From the NCBI RefSeq assembly GCF_029761915.1, contig NZ_CP121695.1, positions 9,329,501 to 9,393,500 of the forward strand: a stretch of 64,000 nt of DNA, written 5' to 3'. Numbering within the stretch: the stretch's first letter is position 1; every line of letters begins with the position of its first letter. Origin of the DNA: Bradyrhizobium sp. CB1650 (lineage in GTDB: Bacteria; Pseudomonadota; Alphaproteobacteria; Rhizobiales; Xanthobacteraceae). Positions 56,601 to 64,000 of this stretch are shown here, piece by piece. Under the pieces are notes generated by a model. The model ran no database searches. It was not told the origin of the DNA and saw only the letters and a program-made list of their open reading frames with translations. The translations under genes were made by a program, and so were the position numbers.

Positions 56601-56765
56601 ATGACCACGGTCGCCGAGGGCGTCGAGACCGAGGCGCAGCGCGAGATTCTGCGCATGCTCGGCTGCACGGAGATGCAGGGCTATCTGTTCAGCGCGCCGA
56701 AGGCGGCAGCCGACGTGCGCAAGCTGTTCGGTCGGGGTGACGTCCCGGTGGCAGCGGTGGCCTGA
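53658..56765 (+). CDS. Membrane sensor with PDC/Cache, two PAS, GGDEF and EAL domains
   Basis: A 1035-residue c-di-GMP protein. A membrane helix (about 29-51), a periplasmic PDC/Cache-type ligand domain (about 55-305), then a second helix (about 315-340). Two PAS domains follow (starting LDTALNNMSQGLILYDATG and IIDHIPSQITVKDARTR). GGDEF at 685-689 is intact (RLGGDEFAVIQ), as is EAL (813-815, CEALLRWRHP) with ALDDFGTGYSSLSYLK, KIDRCF and AEGVE. ATG 53658 has a strong AGGGAGGGGGA site; an earlier ATG lacks one. It follows the importer operon and might sense the same ligand (inference). Confidence 0.95.
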   Translation: MRQVFSRMATAMCLAAKGGWDAAMRRGPVLWLTLSGALLVAGIFAVTAMAVGEFRERSLTNRERELENTVQLIARHFDQQFEDSDFIAADLIGQMRLPEITSPEMFRERMSGPAANQMLRSKVSSVSYLGDIAIYDAGGELINWSRAQPLPKINISSRAYFQTFKSNPLGEPVLLESVRSYILGKWTTIVARRLSAPDGTFFGAMVRRIDPDSYQRYFASVALADGAAISLFDREGKMLARYPHVEELIGRSFKDAPLMQKVLTKGGQHTLRVKSPVDGEERLGSAASLTHFPLVIVATNTTAAALADWRQQTGFMVTTATLSAAVIALILFLIIRQINRQNREAQERLEAERLRLDTALNNMSQGLILYDATGYIVTCNRRYADMFGLSTDVIKPGCHIQEAMHHRKERGAFDGDVEEFCADVMRIVAEGKVSTRIHQLPNGRAFQVINTPLAQGGWVATIEEITERRNLEQERDRNYTFLREIIDHIPSQITVKDARTRQYLLVNRIAEEIFRESGETIVGKTAADILPTADADIVTRDDDALLRSPNRLLLKEQTWKTRTDGQRHTISKRIGIRDKAGEPRYIINVIEDITEQRKADEKIAHMAHYDALTDLPNRALFREQIERELERVADGEQFALLYIDVDEFKGINDSLGHHVGDELLKAIAGRIRACLGQGDLIARLGGDEFAVIQTKVESSADVTSFVTRIHEAIRRPYHCLGHQLSTDASIGIALAPQDGTDLDQLIKNADLAMYGAKAEGRRTYRFFEPAMDASAKARLTMEQDLRQAMIDGGFELNYQPLVNLRTGEVSGCEALLRWRHPERGMVSPAEFIPIAEDTGLITEIGDWVLRTACAEAATWPAQVRLAVNVSPVQLKCDTLALKIAGALASSGLDPRRLELEITEAVLIRDDEAALSILHQLRSIGVRIALDDFGTGYSSLSYLKRFPFDKIKIDRCFVADIAEASGAPVIVQAVVNIAAASNMTTVAEGVETEAQREILRMLGCTEMQGYLFSAPKAAADVRKLFGRGDVPVAAVA

Positions 56766-56794
56766 GATGGTGAAACCGAACAAGGCCGTCGACG

Positions 56795-57058
56795 TGGCGC
56801 AGCCACATCCCCGGCGAGAACGACGGCGGCCCCAACCGGTTGCTCGGCGCTGCCGACCAGGCGCTCTATGCCGCCAAGCGCCTCGGCCGCAAAGGTGTCA
56901 TCTGCGCCGAGCAGATCCTGGCCGAATTCGCCCGGCTCGACCGCGAAATGTCGCAAGTTCCGGCGCCCGCCGCGCGCAAATCGGCCGAGATCGTCGCAGC
57001 GAGAAGCGGTTGCCCGCCCCTCGCCAATCGGCTAAATGAGCGGTCACTGCACCCGTAG
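56795..57058 (+). pseudogene. Remnant of a GGDEF-domain C-terminus
   Basis: Frame +2 from about 56795 reads HIPGENDGGPNRLLGAADQA then [18 protein letters not shown], the last helix of a GGDEF domain (ADxALYxAKxxGRN type), followed by a tail and a stop at 57056-57058 inside the tRNA gene. There is no start codon, cyclase core or upstream sequence: the fragment begins about 30 bases after the previous EAL gene. It is a truncated gene end, left by deletion or recombination next to the tRNA. Confidence 0.7.
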
Positions 57059-57125
57059 CTCAGCTGGATAGAGCGTTGCCCTCCGAAGGCAAAGGTCACA
57101 CGTTCGAATCGTGTCGGGTGCGCCA
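57049..57125 (+). tRNA. tRNA-Arg, anticodon CCG
   Basis: A 77-nt cloverleaf: acceptor GCACCCG/CGGGTGC pairs perfectly, D-arm GCTCAGCTGGATAGAGC, anticodon arm TTGCC-CTCCGAA-GGCAA (anticodon CCG), T-arm ACACG-TTCGAAT-CGTGT, discriminator G and encoded CCA (57123-57125). tRNA-Arg genes are frequent integration sites for genomic islands, and the sequence to the right changes character. Confidence 0.95.
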
Positions 57126-57471
57126 CTTCGGCGTATGCTGCTGCTTCTGAACGCCGCCGAACTTGCCCTGGGAGATTTCGGCCCGGGTGTATTGTGCTCG
57201 AAGGCTTGTATCGCCCGATTTGCTCTGCAGCGTGGAGACGAATGAAGGGAAGATGTGCAACCGACGCTTGCTAACACGCGCCGCATGACGTTGTGGAAGT
57301 CCTGCAAGCGGCGCCAATTACACCAAGATCAGAAGCCTCTGCCGCAGCCTGCGAGAGCCATACGCGCTACGTGAAAAAGCCATGATGCGGCAGCATCGCT
57401 CATTCCGTTCCAGCCGACGGCCAACTGGCTGCCGGCACCGCCTCGGCAACGCATCCGAGCACTGATGACGT
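57126..57471. other. Gap between tRNA-Arg and the TRAP binding-protein gene
   Basis: 346 bp with no supported gene. No repeat of the tRNA 3' end, integrase fragment or palindromic intergenic repeat of the families common to the left was seen. Composition is visibly less GC-rich than the core genes. Confidence 0.45.
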
Positions 57472-58563
<1,092 letters not shown>

Positions 58564-58852
58564 GACGTTTCTCCCTTTCGATCTTCCGCGTCGCAATCGC
58601 TAACCCCTAACGATTTCGCGCGGCGCCGCCTCTCGGCGATCTGGTCCTCCATTTTTGCCGGCATCTCCCCGAACGAATGCCAGAATGCCAACAACTATAT
58701 CAGGCGCTGACGCCGCCGGGCTATCAGACGTTCGGGTAGAGGCGCCGAATTGGGGTGCAACTCGGAGACGACTGGCCAAACTTCTCTTGGGTGCAATCGC
58801 AGAGCGAGCGGCGGTTTGCCCAGGGTTAGGAGCCGTGGCGCAATATTGAGCG

Positions 58853-58914
58853 CGGCATCATAGCGCCACGGCGAAGCAATAGTGCCCATCTTCATTGGCC
58901 GTGGCGCGCCATTC
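58853..58914. repeat. Hairpin repeat R1, copy 1
   Basis: CGGCATCATAGCGCCACGGC, then GAAGCAATAGTGCCCATCTT, CATTGGCCGTGGCGCGCCAT. Arms GCGCCACGGC (58863-58872) and GCCGTGGCGC (58898-58907) pair perfectly around a 25-base loop. Copies 2 and 3 are at 59887 and 60918. Similarity with copy 2 continues about 25 bp (GAGCACG...GCGGCCC). The rest of the gap 58564-59098 has no supported gene; minus-strand reading frames starting MKMGTIASPWRYDA arise from the repeat. Confidence 0.85.
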
Positions 58915-59098
58915 TACGCTGGAGCACGATACTGCGGCCCGTAGGCACACTGTCCCGCGCAGGCGTGCTTAGCCATGACGTGAGCCGGTTTTGACGCGAC
59001 CCGGGTCACGCGGCCGCCCAGAGCGGACACACTTGCATCGGCGTACTTCCGCGGGGCGTGTCGCTCCGTGCTTTTTCCGCGGCACGCATGGGAAATCA

Positions 59099-59767
59099 TC
59101 ACCGCCTCGTCTCGGAGAGTCCCTGTCGATTCGGCTCCAACTGCTCTCGCCGCCAAAGGCACGCGGCGAGCCACACACAGCCGACTGCGACCAGTAACCC
59201 ATGCGCGATGCGGAGGGGCTGCGCGCCGAAGAATTGCGGAATGTACAAGGACATCCCGATGGCGAAGGGAACGCCGCTTGCCTTCGGATAGCGACAGGAC
59301 CGCCAAAGCGCTGTTGCGGTCGCAACTGCGGAGGCGGCAAGGAGCAGCAGGCCGGCAAGGAACAGGGCGAGGCCGGGGCCGGAACGGATGACCTCGACCA
59401 AGGCGAGCGGAGAGGCAGAGTTTTGCCGCAGCGCTTCCTGCCCCAGCGCGTGAAGGCCATAGGCTTCGCCGCCGTAGAACGGCAACGTAAAGCCCGTGCC
59501 AATCATGCTCAGGACGACGGCGACAAAGAGCAGGCGTTCGACCGACGTCCCGAGTAGAGAGCGTTGCAGCCCGAGCAGCCCCAGCGGCAACAAGGTAAAC
59601 GCCACAATGGCAAGCATGTGCGCAGCCAACCATGCCCCAGACGCAAAGGCTGCGGCGCCCAGTAGCGACCTCTCGTCGGAGAACGGGCGAAGTGCCGGGT
59701 AGATCACGAACAGAATCCCGGAGATCACAAGGGCGCCGGCGCCGAAGCGGATACGGTTCGCAAACAT
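59099..59767 (-). CDS. Small integral membrane protein, unknown function
   Basis: A 222-residue protein with about six membrane helices by eye: FGAGALVISGILFVIYPALR, LAAHMLAIVAFTLLPLGLLG, RLLFVAVVLSMIGTGFTLPF, LALFLAGLLLLAASAVATAT and two more. ATG 59767 (MFANRIRFGAG) has GAGGA six bases upstream, which excludes the longer frame that starts inside repeat R1 copy 2. It ends with a basic tail. No family assignment; flanked on both sides by R1 repeats, so it may have moved as a module. Confidence 0.7.
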   Translation of the reverse strand: MFANRIRFGAGALVISGILFVIYPALRPFSDERSLLGAAAFASGAWLAAHMLAIVAFTLLPLGLLGLQRSLLGTSVERLLFVAVVLSMIGTGFTLPFYGGEAYGLHALGQEALRQNSASPLALVEVIRSGPGLALFLAGLLLLAASAVATATALWRSCRYPKASGVPFAIGMSLYIPQFFGAQPLRIAHGLLVAVGCVWLAACLWRREQLEPNRQGLSETRR

Positions 59768-59886
59768 CGATTCCTCTAGGGCGTACATGAGAGCCTGGCC
59801 GTGACCTCGCGGCCATGCGCTCCAAGCGCAGCGTTTCCGAGAAGGCACGGCAAAGTCGGGATGGCTTTTCGCAAATTCGGATGGTT

Positions 59887-59945
59887 CATCATAGCGCCAC
59901 GGCGAACCAATAGTGCCCATCTTCATCGGTCGTGGTGCGCCATTT
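59887..59945. repeat. Hairpin repeat R1, copy 2
   Basis: CATCATAGCGCCACGGCGAA, CCAATAGTGCCCATCTTCAT, CGGTCGTGGTGCGCCATTT. It differs from copy 1 at few positions; the right arm has two changes (GTCGTGGTGC), which weaken the stem. Same orientation as copies 1 and 3. Confidence 0.85.
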
Positions 59946-60110
59946 CGAAGAGCACGCTACGGCCCCCCACGAGGGTCCGCTTTCTGCGCTGCAGCCCCAC
60001 GATCAGCTACCCCTACGGAGCCCGCCCGTTCGAGGGTTTGCTGCTACAATGGGCAGCACGTTCCGATGCTTCACCTGTTCAAGGGCCGCACGTTGGGCCA
60101 TCATCTCGGG

Positions 60111-60698
60111 ATGGATTGCAGAATTAGCGACGAGCTCATCGCCATGGCGGAGCACGACCGGAGGATCGGTGATGAGCTGGCGGCGTCGGGAGCGCTGTAC
60201 GAGGGCTATGATCCGCGTATGGCCGCCGTTCACGAGAAGAATGCGCTGCGGCTCCGGGAGATCATGGCCCAGATCGGATGGCCGACGGAGCGCCTAGTCG
60301 GCAAGCGAGCCGCGGAGGCCGCTTGGCTGATCGCCCAGCACGCCATCGCGCACCCGCAATTCCAGCGCTCGTGCCTTAAGTTCCTTGCCGTGGCCGCGCG
60401 CGAGCACCTGGTCCCAGCCTGGCAGCCGGCCATGCTAGAAGACAGGATCCGTGTATTCGAAGGTAGGCCGCAGCTCTACGGAACGCAGCTCGAGCCCGAT
60501 GAGCACGGCAACATGCGGCCCTACACGATCGAGGATCCGGAGGGAGTGCACGAACGACGCCGCGCGGTCAGTCTCGAACCTCTCGCTGAAAGACTTGCTC
60601 GCGCAAAACCGCAGCCGCTGCCAGCCGACCGTGAACGGTTCGAGCACGACTATCAGGAGTGGCTCATTGCGGTCGGTTGGCGCACGCGTCCGCAATAG
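60111..60698 (+). CDS. DUF6624-type protein
   Basis: A 195-residue cytoplasmic protein. MAEHDRRIGDELAASGALYE, then VHEKNALRLREIMAQIGWPT, AEAAWLIAQHAIAHPQFQRS and YGTQLEPDEHGNMRPYTIED with RRRAVSLEPLAERLA match the DUF6624 pattern as I recall it. Members have no known activity and are often found in accessory DNA. The start is uncertain: ATG 60111 or ATG 60066, neither with a good ribosome-binding site. It lies between R1 copies 2 and 3. Confidence 0.7.
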   Translation: MDCRISDELIAMAEHDRRIGDELAASGALYEGYDPRMAAVHEKNALRLREIMAQIGWPTERLVGKRAAEAAWLIAQHAIAHPQFQRSCLKFLAVAAREHLVPAWQPAMLEDRIRVFEGRPQLYGTQLEPDEHGNMRPYTIEDPEGVHERRRAVSLEPLAERLARAKPQPLPADRERFEHDYQEWLIAVGWRTRPQ

Positions 60699-60917
60699 TC
60701 GAGTAAGGAGCCCGCATGAGGCTGCAGCTAAACGGCTAGGTTGCAAGACCCAGACGGCCGCAACGGCTCACCACGTCGATCCCAGGGTTGATCGAGAGGA
60801 CCGCTATCGGAGGGTAGCCGGACGGCCCTGCAAAATCGGGGGAGACAGCCGTCAAGGAGGCGTAGTGCAAGAGCGCGGGCCGTCGCAGATTTACCGATAG
60901 GAGCGCATGGCGGGCTG

Positions 60918-60980
60918 CGGCATCATAGGGGCACGGCGAATGAACCGTGCCCATCTTCATCGGCCGTGGCGCGCCATTTC
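60918..60980. repeat. Hairpin repeat R1, copy 3
   Basis: CGGCATCATAGGGGCACGGC, GAATGAACCGTGCCCATCTT, CATCGGCCGTGGCGCGCCAT. The left arm has drifted (GGGGCACGGC), and an alternative GGGCACGG/CCGTGCCC stem has formed within it. It lies in the 543-bp gap 60699-61241, which has no supported gene; a minus-strand frame starting MKMGTVHSPCPYDAAARHAL reads out of the repeat. Confidence 0.85.
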
Positions 60981-61177
60981 CGTATACGCAATCGCCGCCA
61001 AATCGGCCGGCGCTTCGATTAACCAGTCAAGTTGTCGAGTTGAGCGCACTGTCACCGCAATCGCCCCAATTCGGGCGCGGCAAGGCGACAGGCAGGCCAG
61101 TCCCAATCGGACGTGAATGTCCGGTATTGTGGCTAGCGGACGCTAAAGCAGACGTCGCAAAATCGACGCTATTGACC

Positions 61178-62668
61178 GATTCCGTTGAAAAAGCCCGGCA
61201 GTAATTGATTGTAATGCCGCGTGCACTGCCTTTTGCCGGATCTATGCGGGCCTCAGGGTGGGCATCGGGATCAGCTTGGCCATCTTCCGGAGGTTCTGGG
61301 CGATGGCTGCGAGGATGAACTCGTCACGCGCGCCGTTTGGGCCTCGTAGACGTAGACGGTCGAGCTTGAGAATGCGCTTGAGATGCGCAAATAGCATCTC
61401 GATCTTTTTGCGAAGCCGCCGCGATACCAGCCCCTCCCAAGATCGCGCGATCTCGCGCGCCATGTCACGAGCGCCTTCATAGATCGATCGCGGCACGTAT
61501 CGAGCCGGCTCCTTTGGACAGCACCGGGGCTTTAGACGGCAAGCTTGGCAATCATACTTGCTCGCCCGGTAGCGTAGTGTCCCACCATCGATTAATGAGC
61601 CGGTCGTCGTCAGCAACTTGCCGCCGGGGCAGACGTAGACATCGCTGGCATGGTCGTAGGTGAAGTCGTCGCGTGAGAAGGTACCATCCTGGCGCCCTGA
61701 CTTGTCGAACACCGTCACATGCGGCTCGATGCCATGCTCATAGACCAGCCAGCCGAGCATCTCAGCCGAGCCGTAAGCGCTGTCGCCCATGAGCCTGGCC
61801 GGATAGATGTCGAAGCGCTCCATCGAACGTTCGATCATGCGTTTGGCGGCGAGGACCTCGGCCTGTCGGATCGCCGTGGTTGCTTCAACATCAACGATGA
61901 TCGCGTTCTCAACGTCGATCAGGTAGTTCGTCGAGTAGGCAAAGAACGCTTGGCCGCCGTGCGCCCCCGTCCAGCGCGCCGCCGGGTCGGAGGGCGACAC
62001 GAACTTCGGGGTGACCTCGGTCGCAGCTCCAAAGGCGGCATCGTCGAGGACGGCCAGATACTCATCGATCGCGCGGCCAGCGGCTTCCGGCGGAAGTCCC
62101 TTGTCGCCTTCGATCCCCTTCTGCCGATTGGCATCGGCCTTGATCAGGCTCGCATCGACCGCGATCCTTCACCACCGACCAATCGCTCTTCAATGCAGCG
62201 GCGCAAGACGCTCTCGAACACGCGACGGAAGAGATCGCTCTGCCGGAAGCGGCCATGCCTGTTCTTGGAGAACGTCGAGTGATCCGGCACTGCCCCATCC
62301 AGACCGAGCCGGCAGAACCACCGGTAGGCCAAATTGAGATGGACCTCATCGCACAGCCGCCGCTCCGATCGGATGCCCAAGCAGTACCCGATCAGGAGCA
62401 TCCGGATCATCAGCTCCGGATCGATCGAAGGCCGACCAATGCTACTATAGAACGGCGCCAGGTCCCGCCTGATCTCTTGAAGGTCAACAAACCTATCGAT
62501 CGACCGAAGCAGGTGGTCGGCGGGGATATGCTTCTCGAGCGAGAACTCATAGAACAACGCAACCTGTTCGACTTGCCGATGCCCCATCATGATCTTCAGT
62601 CCTGCCAATTAGACAGACTGAATCACTGCTACCCTTGAGTCGCAACTGCCGCCTTTTTCAACAGAATC
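61178..62668. mobile_element. IS1182-type insertion sequence, about 1.5 kb
   Basis: GATTCCGTTGAAAAAGCC (61178-61195) and, on the other strand, GATTCTGTTGAAAAAGGC (62668-62651) form 18-bp terminal inverted repeats with two mismatches. They enclose a single transposase gene on the minus strand. Similarity of the termini may extend a few bases outward. No clear target-site duplication was identified by eye. Confidence 0.8.
61242..62608 (-). pseudogene. IS1182-family transposase, broken by one frameshift
   Basis: From 62608 the frame reads MAGLKIMMGHRQVEQVALFY, HLLRSIDRFVDLQEIRRDL, VPDHSTFSKNRHGRFR, up to VGGEGSRSMRA-stop at about 62144. Expected IS1182 sequence here is GGEGFAVDASLIKADAN, which the adjacent frame supplies directly after one missing base near 62165 (GGATCGCGG for GGATTCGCGG). 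The second part continues through TEVTPKFVSPSDPAARWTGA, LMGDSAYGSAEML and a Cys-rich region (YDCQACRLKPRCC) to 61242. One repaired base would give a protein of about 455 residues. Confidence 0.88.
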
Positions 62669-62835
62669 GACCCGAAGCCGACCTTGCGCCGATGCCGCCG
62701 GAGGCGCGGTGCGGGCTCGAAAATAAATTCGTAGAGCATGTCGTTTTGGCGGTCCGCCGTTCGACTGGGTGTCGGCGGAGCCACTGCGGTTGTGGCTGGA
62801 GCTCACAATGTGACTGGATCTTACGGAGGTTGGCA

Positions 62836-63798
62836 ATGACGATCTCGTATCGATTTATCGAGACAAATGGCATTCGAATGCACCTGGCCGAAGCAGGGAG
62901 CGGCCCCACCGTGCTTCTCTGCCATGGCTTTCCGGAGTGCTGGTATTCGTGGCGGCACCAATTGGAAGCGCTCGCTGCCGCCGGATATCGCGCCATCGCG
63001 CCCGACATGCGCGGTTACGGGCAGACGGACAAACCTGATGCGATCGATCAATACACTCTATTGCATTTGACCGGAGACATGGTCGGATTGCTCGACGCGA
63101 TCGGCACGGATCAAGCAGTCGTTGTCGGACATGATTGGGGAGCGCCGGTCGCTTGGCGCTGCGCGCTGTTCAGACCGGATCGATTTAGGGCCGTCGTTGG
63201 CTTGAGCGTGCCGTTTCAGGTGCGTGGTCCCAACCGACCAAGCACCGTCATGCCGAGGACCGAAAAGCAGCGCTTCTATCAACTGTATTTCCAGACGCCG
63301 GGCGTTGCCGAGGCAGAACTCGAAAAAGACGTCCACAACGCAATCAAGACGACATTGTTCGCCTTATCTGGCGATGCGCCGGTTGAAGATCCTGCGTCGC
63401 TCACGATGCTTCCTAGTGAGGGGGGGTGGCTTGATGGGAAGCCTACAACCCAATCATTGCCGACGTGGCTCACGGACAGTGACATCGAATTTTACGTTGA
63501 AGAGTTCAAGCGCACCGGCTTTGGAGGAGGTTTGAATTGGTATCGCAACATTGATCGCAATTGGGAGTTGCTCGCACCATGGTCCGGCGCAAAGGTTCAG
63601 GTCCCGGCACTCTATGTCGTTGGCGATCGAGACGGGGTTTACAGATCGCCGAGTTGGAGCCATCTCGTCCCTAGCCTGAAACAGTTCGTGCCCTTGCTTC
63701 GCGAGACAATAGTCTTGAAAGGTTGCGGTCATTGGACTCAGCAAGAGCGCGCCAAAGATGTAAGCAACGCGCTCCTGGAATTCCTGAAACAGTTATAG
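62836..63798 (+). CDS. Alpha/beta-hydrolase, epoxide hydrolase type
   Basis: A 320-residue soluble hydrolase. HGFPECWYSWRHQLEALAAA is the oxyanion HGxP region, the nucleophile Asp100 is in VVGHDWGAPVAW, the acid lies in GDRDGVYRSP (Asp264/266) and the base His299 in GCGHWTQQE. The Asp nucleophile with DWGAP and cap-domain Tyr residues (NWYRNIDRNWE) points to an epoxide hydrolase rather than an esterase. GGAGG lies seven bases before ATG 62836. Composition is less GC-rich than the core genes, in keeping with acquired DNA next to an IS. Confidence 0.9.
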   Translation: MTISYRFIETNGIRMHLAEAGSGPTVLLCHGFPECWYSWRHQLEALAAAGYRAIAPDMRGYGQTDKPDAIDQYTLLHLTGDMVGLLDAIGTDQAVVVGHDWGAPVAWRCALFRPDRFRAVVGLSVPFQVRGPNRPSTVMPRTEKQRFYQLYFQTPGVAEAELEKDVHNAIKTTLFALSGDAPVEDPASLTMLPSEGGWLDGKPTTQSLPTWLTDSDIEFYVEEFKRTGFGGGLNWYRNIDRNWELLAPWSGAKVQVPALYVVGDRDGVYRSPSWSHLVPSLKQFVPLLRETIVLKGCGHWTQQERAKDVSNALLEFLKQL

Positions 63799-64000
63799 AT
63801 CGCGAACGGGGATTTGCGTAGACGCGGAAAGCAACGCAATGTCGCGTTTTGTGCATTGGCCCTTCGCGTCTATCTGGGAGGCTGATCGAGATTACCGCTA
63901 TTGAGGGGTAAGCGGAGCATCCCGCAACATCGGGGGATCCACGATGCGTAGTGCTAGATGGCAGAGCATCGTAGACTTGCCGATTGTAGCGTATCGCGGG
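63799..64000. other. Right window edge without a supported gene
   Basis: No gene is supported. ACGATGC (63941-63947) and GCATCGT (63966-63972) form a 7-bp inverted repeat with an 18-base loop, which may belong to a gene or element continuing outside. Confidence 0.4.

Noticed and set aside
53481..56783. An 1100-residue open frame on the minus strand opposite the GGDEF-EAL gene
   Set aside because: Shadow of a high-GC gene with intact domains on the plus strand.
57126..57471. An att site duplicated from the tRNA-Arg end
   Set aside because: No second copy of the tRNA 3' sequence was found by eye in this gap or up to 64000; it may lie outside the window.
58695..58895. Small proteins starting MKMGTIASPWRYDA (also at 59926 and 60960 on the minus strand)
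   Set aside because: All three begin inside the R1 repeat and diverge after it; the reading frames are better explained by the repeat than by coding.
62062..62349. A 95-residue frame inside the IS
   Set aside because: It is in neither of the two frames that encode the transposase and has no family similarity.

Overview
The window reads as a chromosomal segment of a Bradyrhizobium-type alphaproteobacterium. The basis is family-level recognition plus genome style: high-GC coding sequence, a RegS/RegR redox pair in its rhizobial form, mutS close to glnD, many branched-chain-type ABC binding proteins, polyhydroxyalkanoate enzymes, and many gaps filled with the palindromic intergenic repeats usual in this genus. 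No database search was run.

Layout from the left. A Fur/Zur-type regulator is cut by the window edge (1-208). A MarR regulator, HlyD adaptor and 14-TM MFS pump form an EmrAB-like efflux operon (366-3565). An aminoglycoside-phosphotransferase-fold kinase is followed by aromatic-catabolism genes on the minus strand: pcaG, pcaH, a hydroxyquinol-type intradiol dioxygenase and pcaF (4816-8460). Then come mutS, a membrane protein, an OsmC peroxidase and a sulfonate-type ABC importer (12631-16028), glnD, an O6-alkylguanine methyltransferase, two tandemly duplicated ABC binding proteins (19924-22624), a DUF1330 protein and a class A penicillin-binding protein.

The middle (25.9-43.3 kb) holds a YgjP-like metallopeptidase, an intracellular PHA depolymerase, an ABC-2 exporter, regS/regR, mmcB, a GH13 glucosidase, a metallo-beta-lactamase-fold hydrolase, a divergent HxlR regulator/small-protein pair, a secreted-type PHB depolymerase-family esterase, an MFS transporter, a luciferase-like flavin monooxygenase, a cytochrome P450 and an SDR.

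From 43.5 to 57 kb lies a signalling and transport block: an HWE histidine kinase, a PAS-GGDEF-EAL protein, a sigma-54 enhancer-binding protein (EBP), a five-gene branched-chain-type ABC importer, and a large membrane PAS-PAS-GGDEF-EAL protein. Between the EBP gene and the importer there is a consensus sigma-54 promoter (48251-48266) with a 27-bp dyad about 118 bp upstream of the predicted start. I infer that the EBP controls its neighbour operon.

A tRNA-Arg(CCG) at 57049-57125 marks a change in character. Beyond it gene density drops, base composition looks less GC-rich, and there are an orphan TRAP binding protein, a small membrane protein, a DUF6624 protein, three copies of a roughly 60-bp hairpin repeat, an IS1182-type element with a one-base frameshift, and an epoxide-hydrolase-type enzyme. 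This looks like an accessory island edge, but no integrase or att duplication was seen. No CRISPR array, rRNA or prophage was seen.
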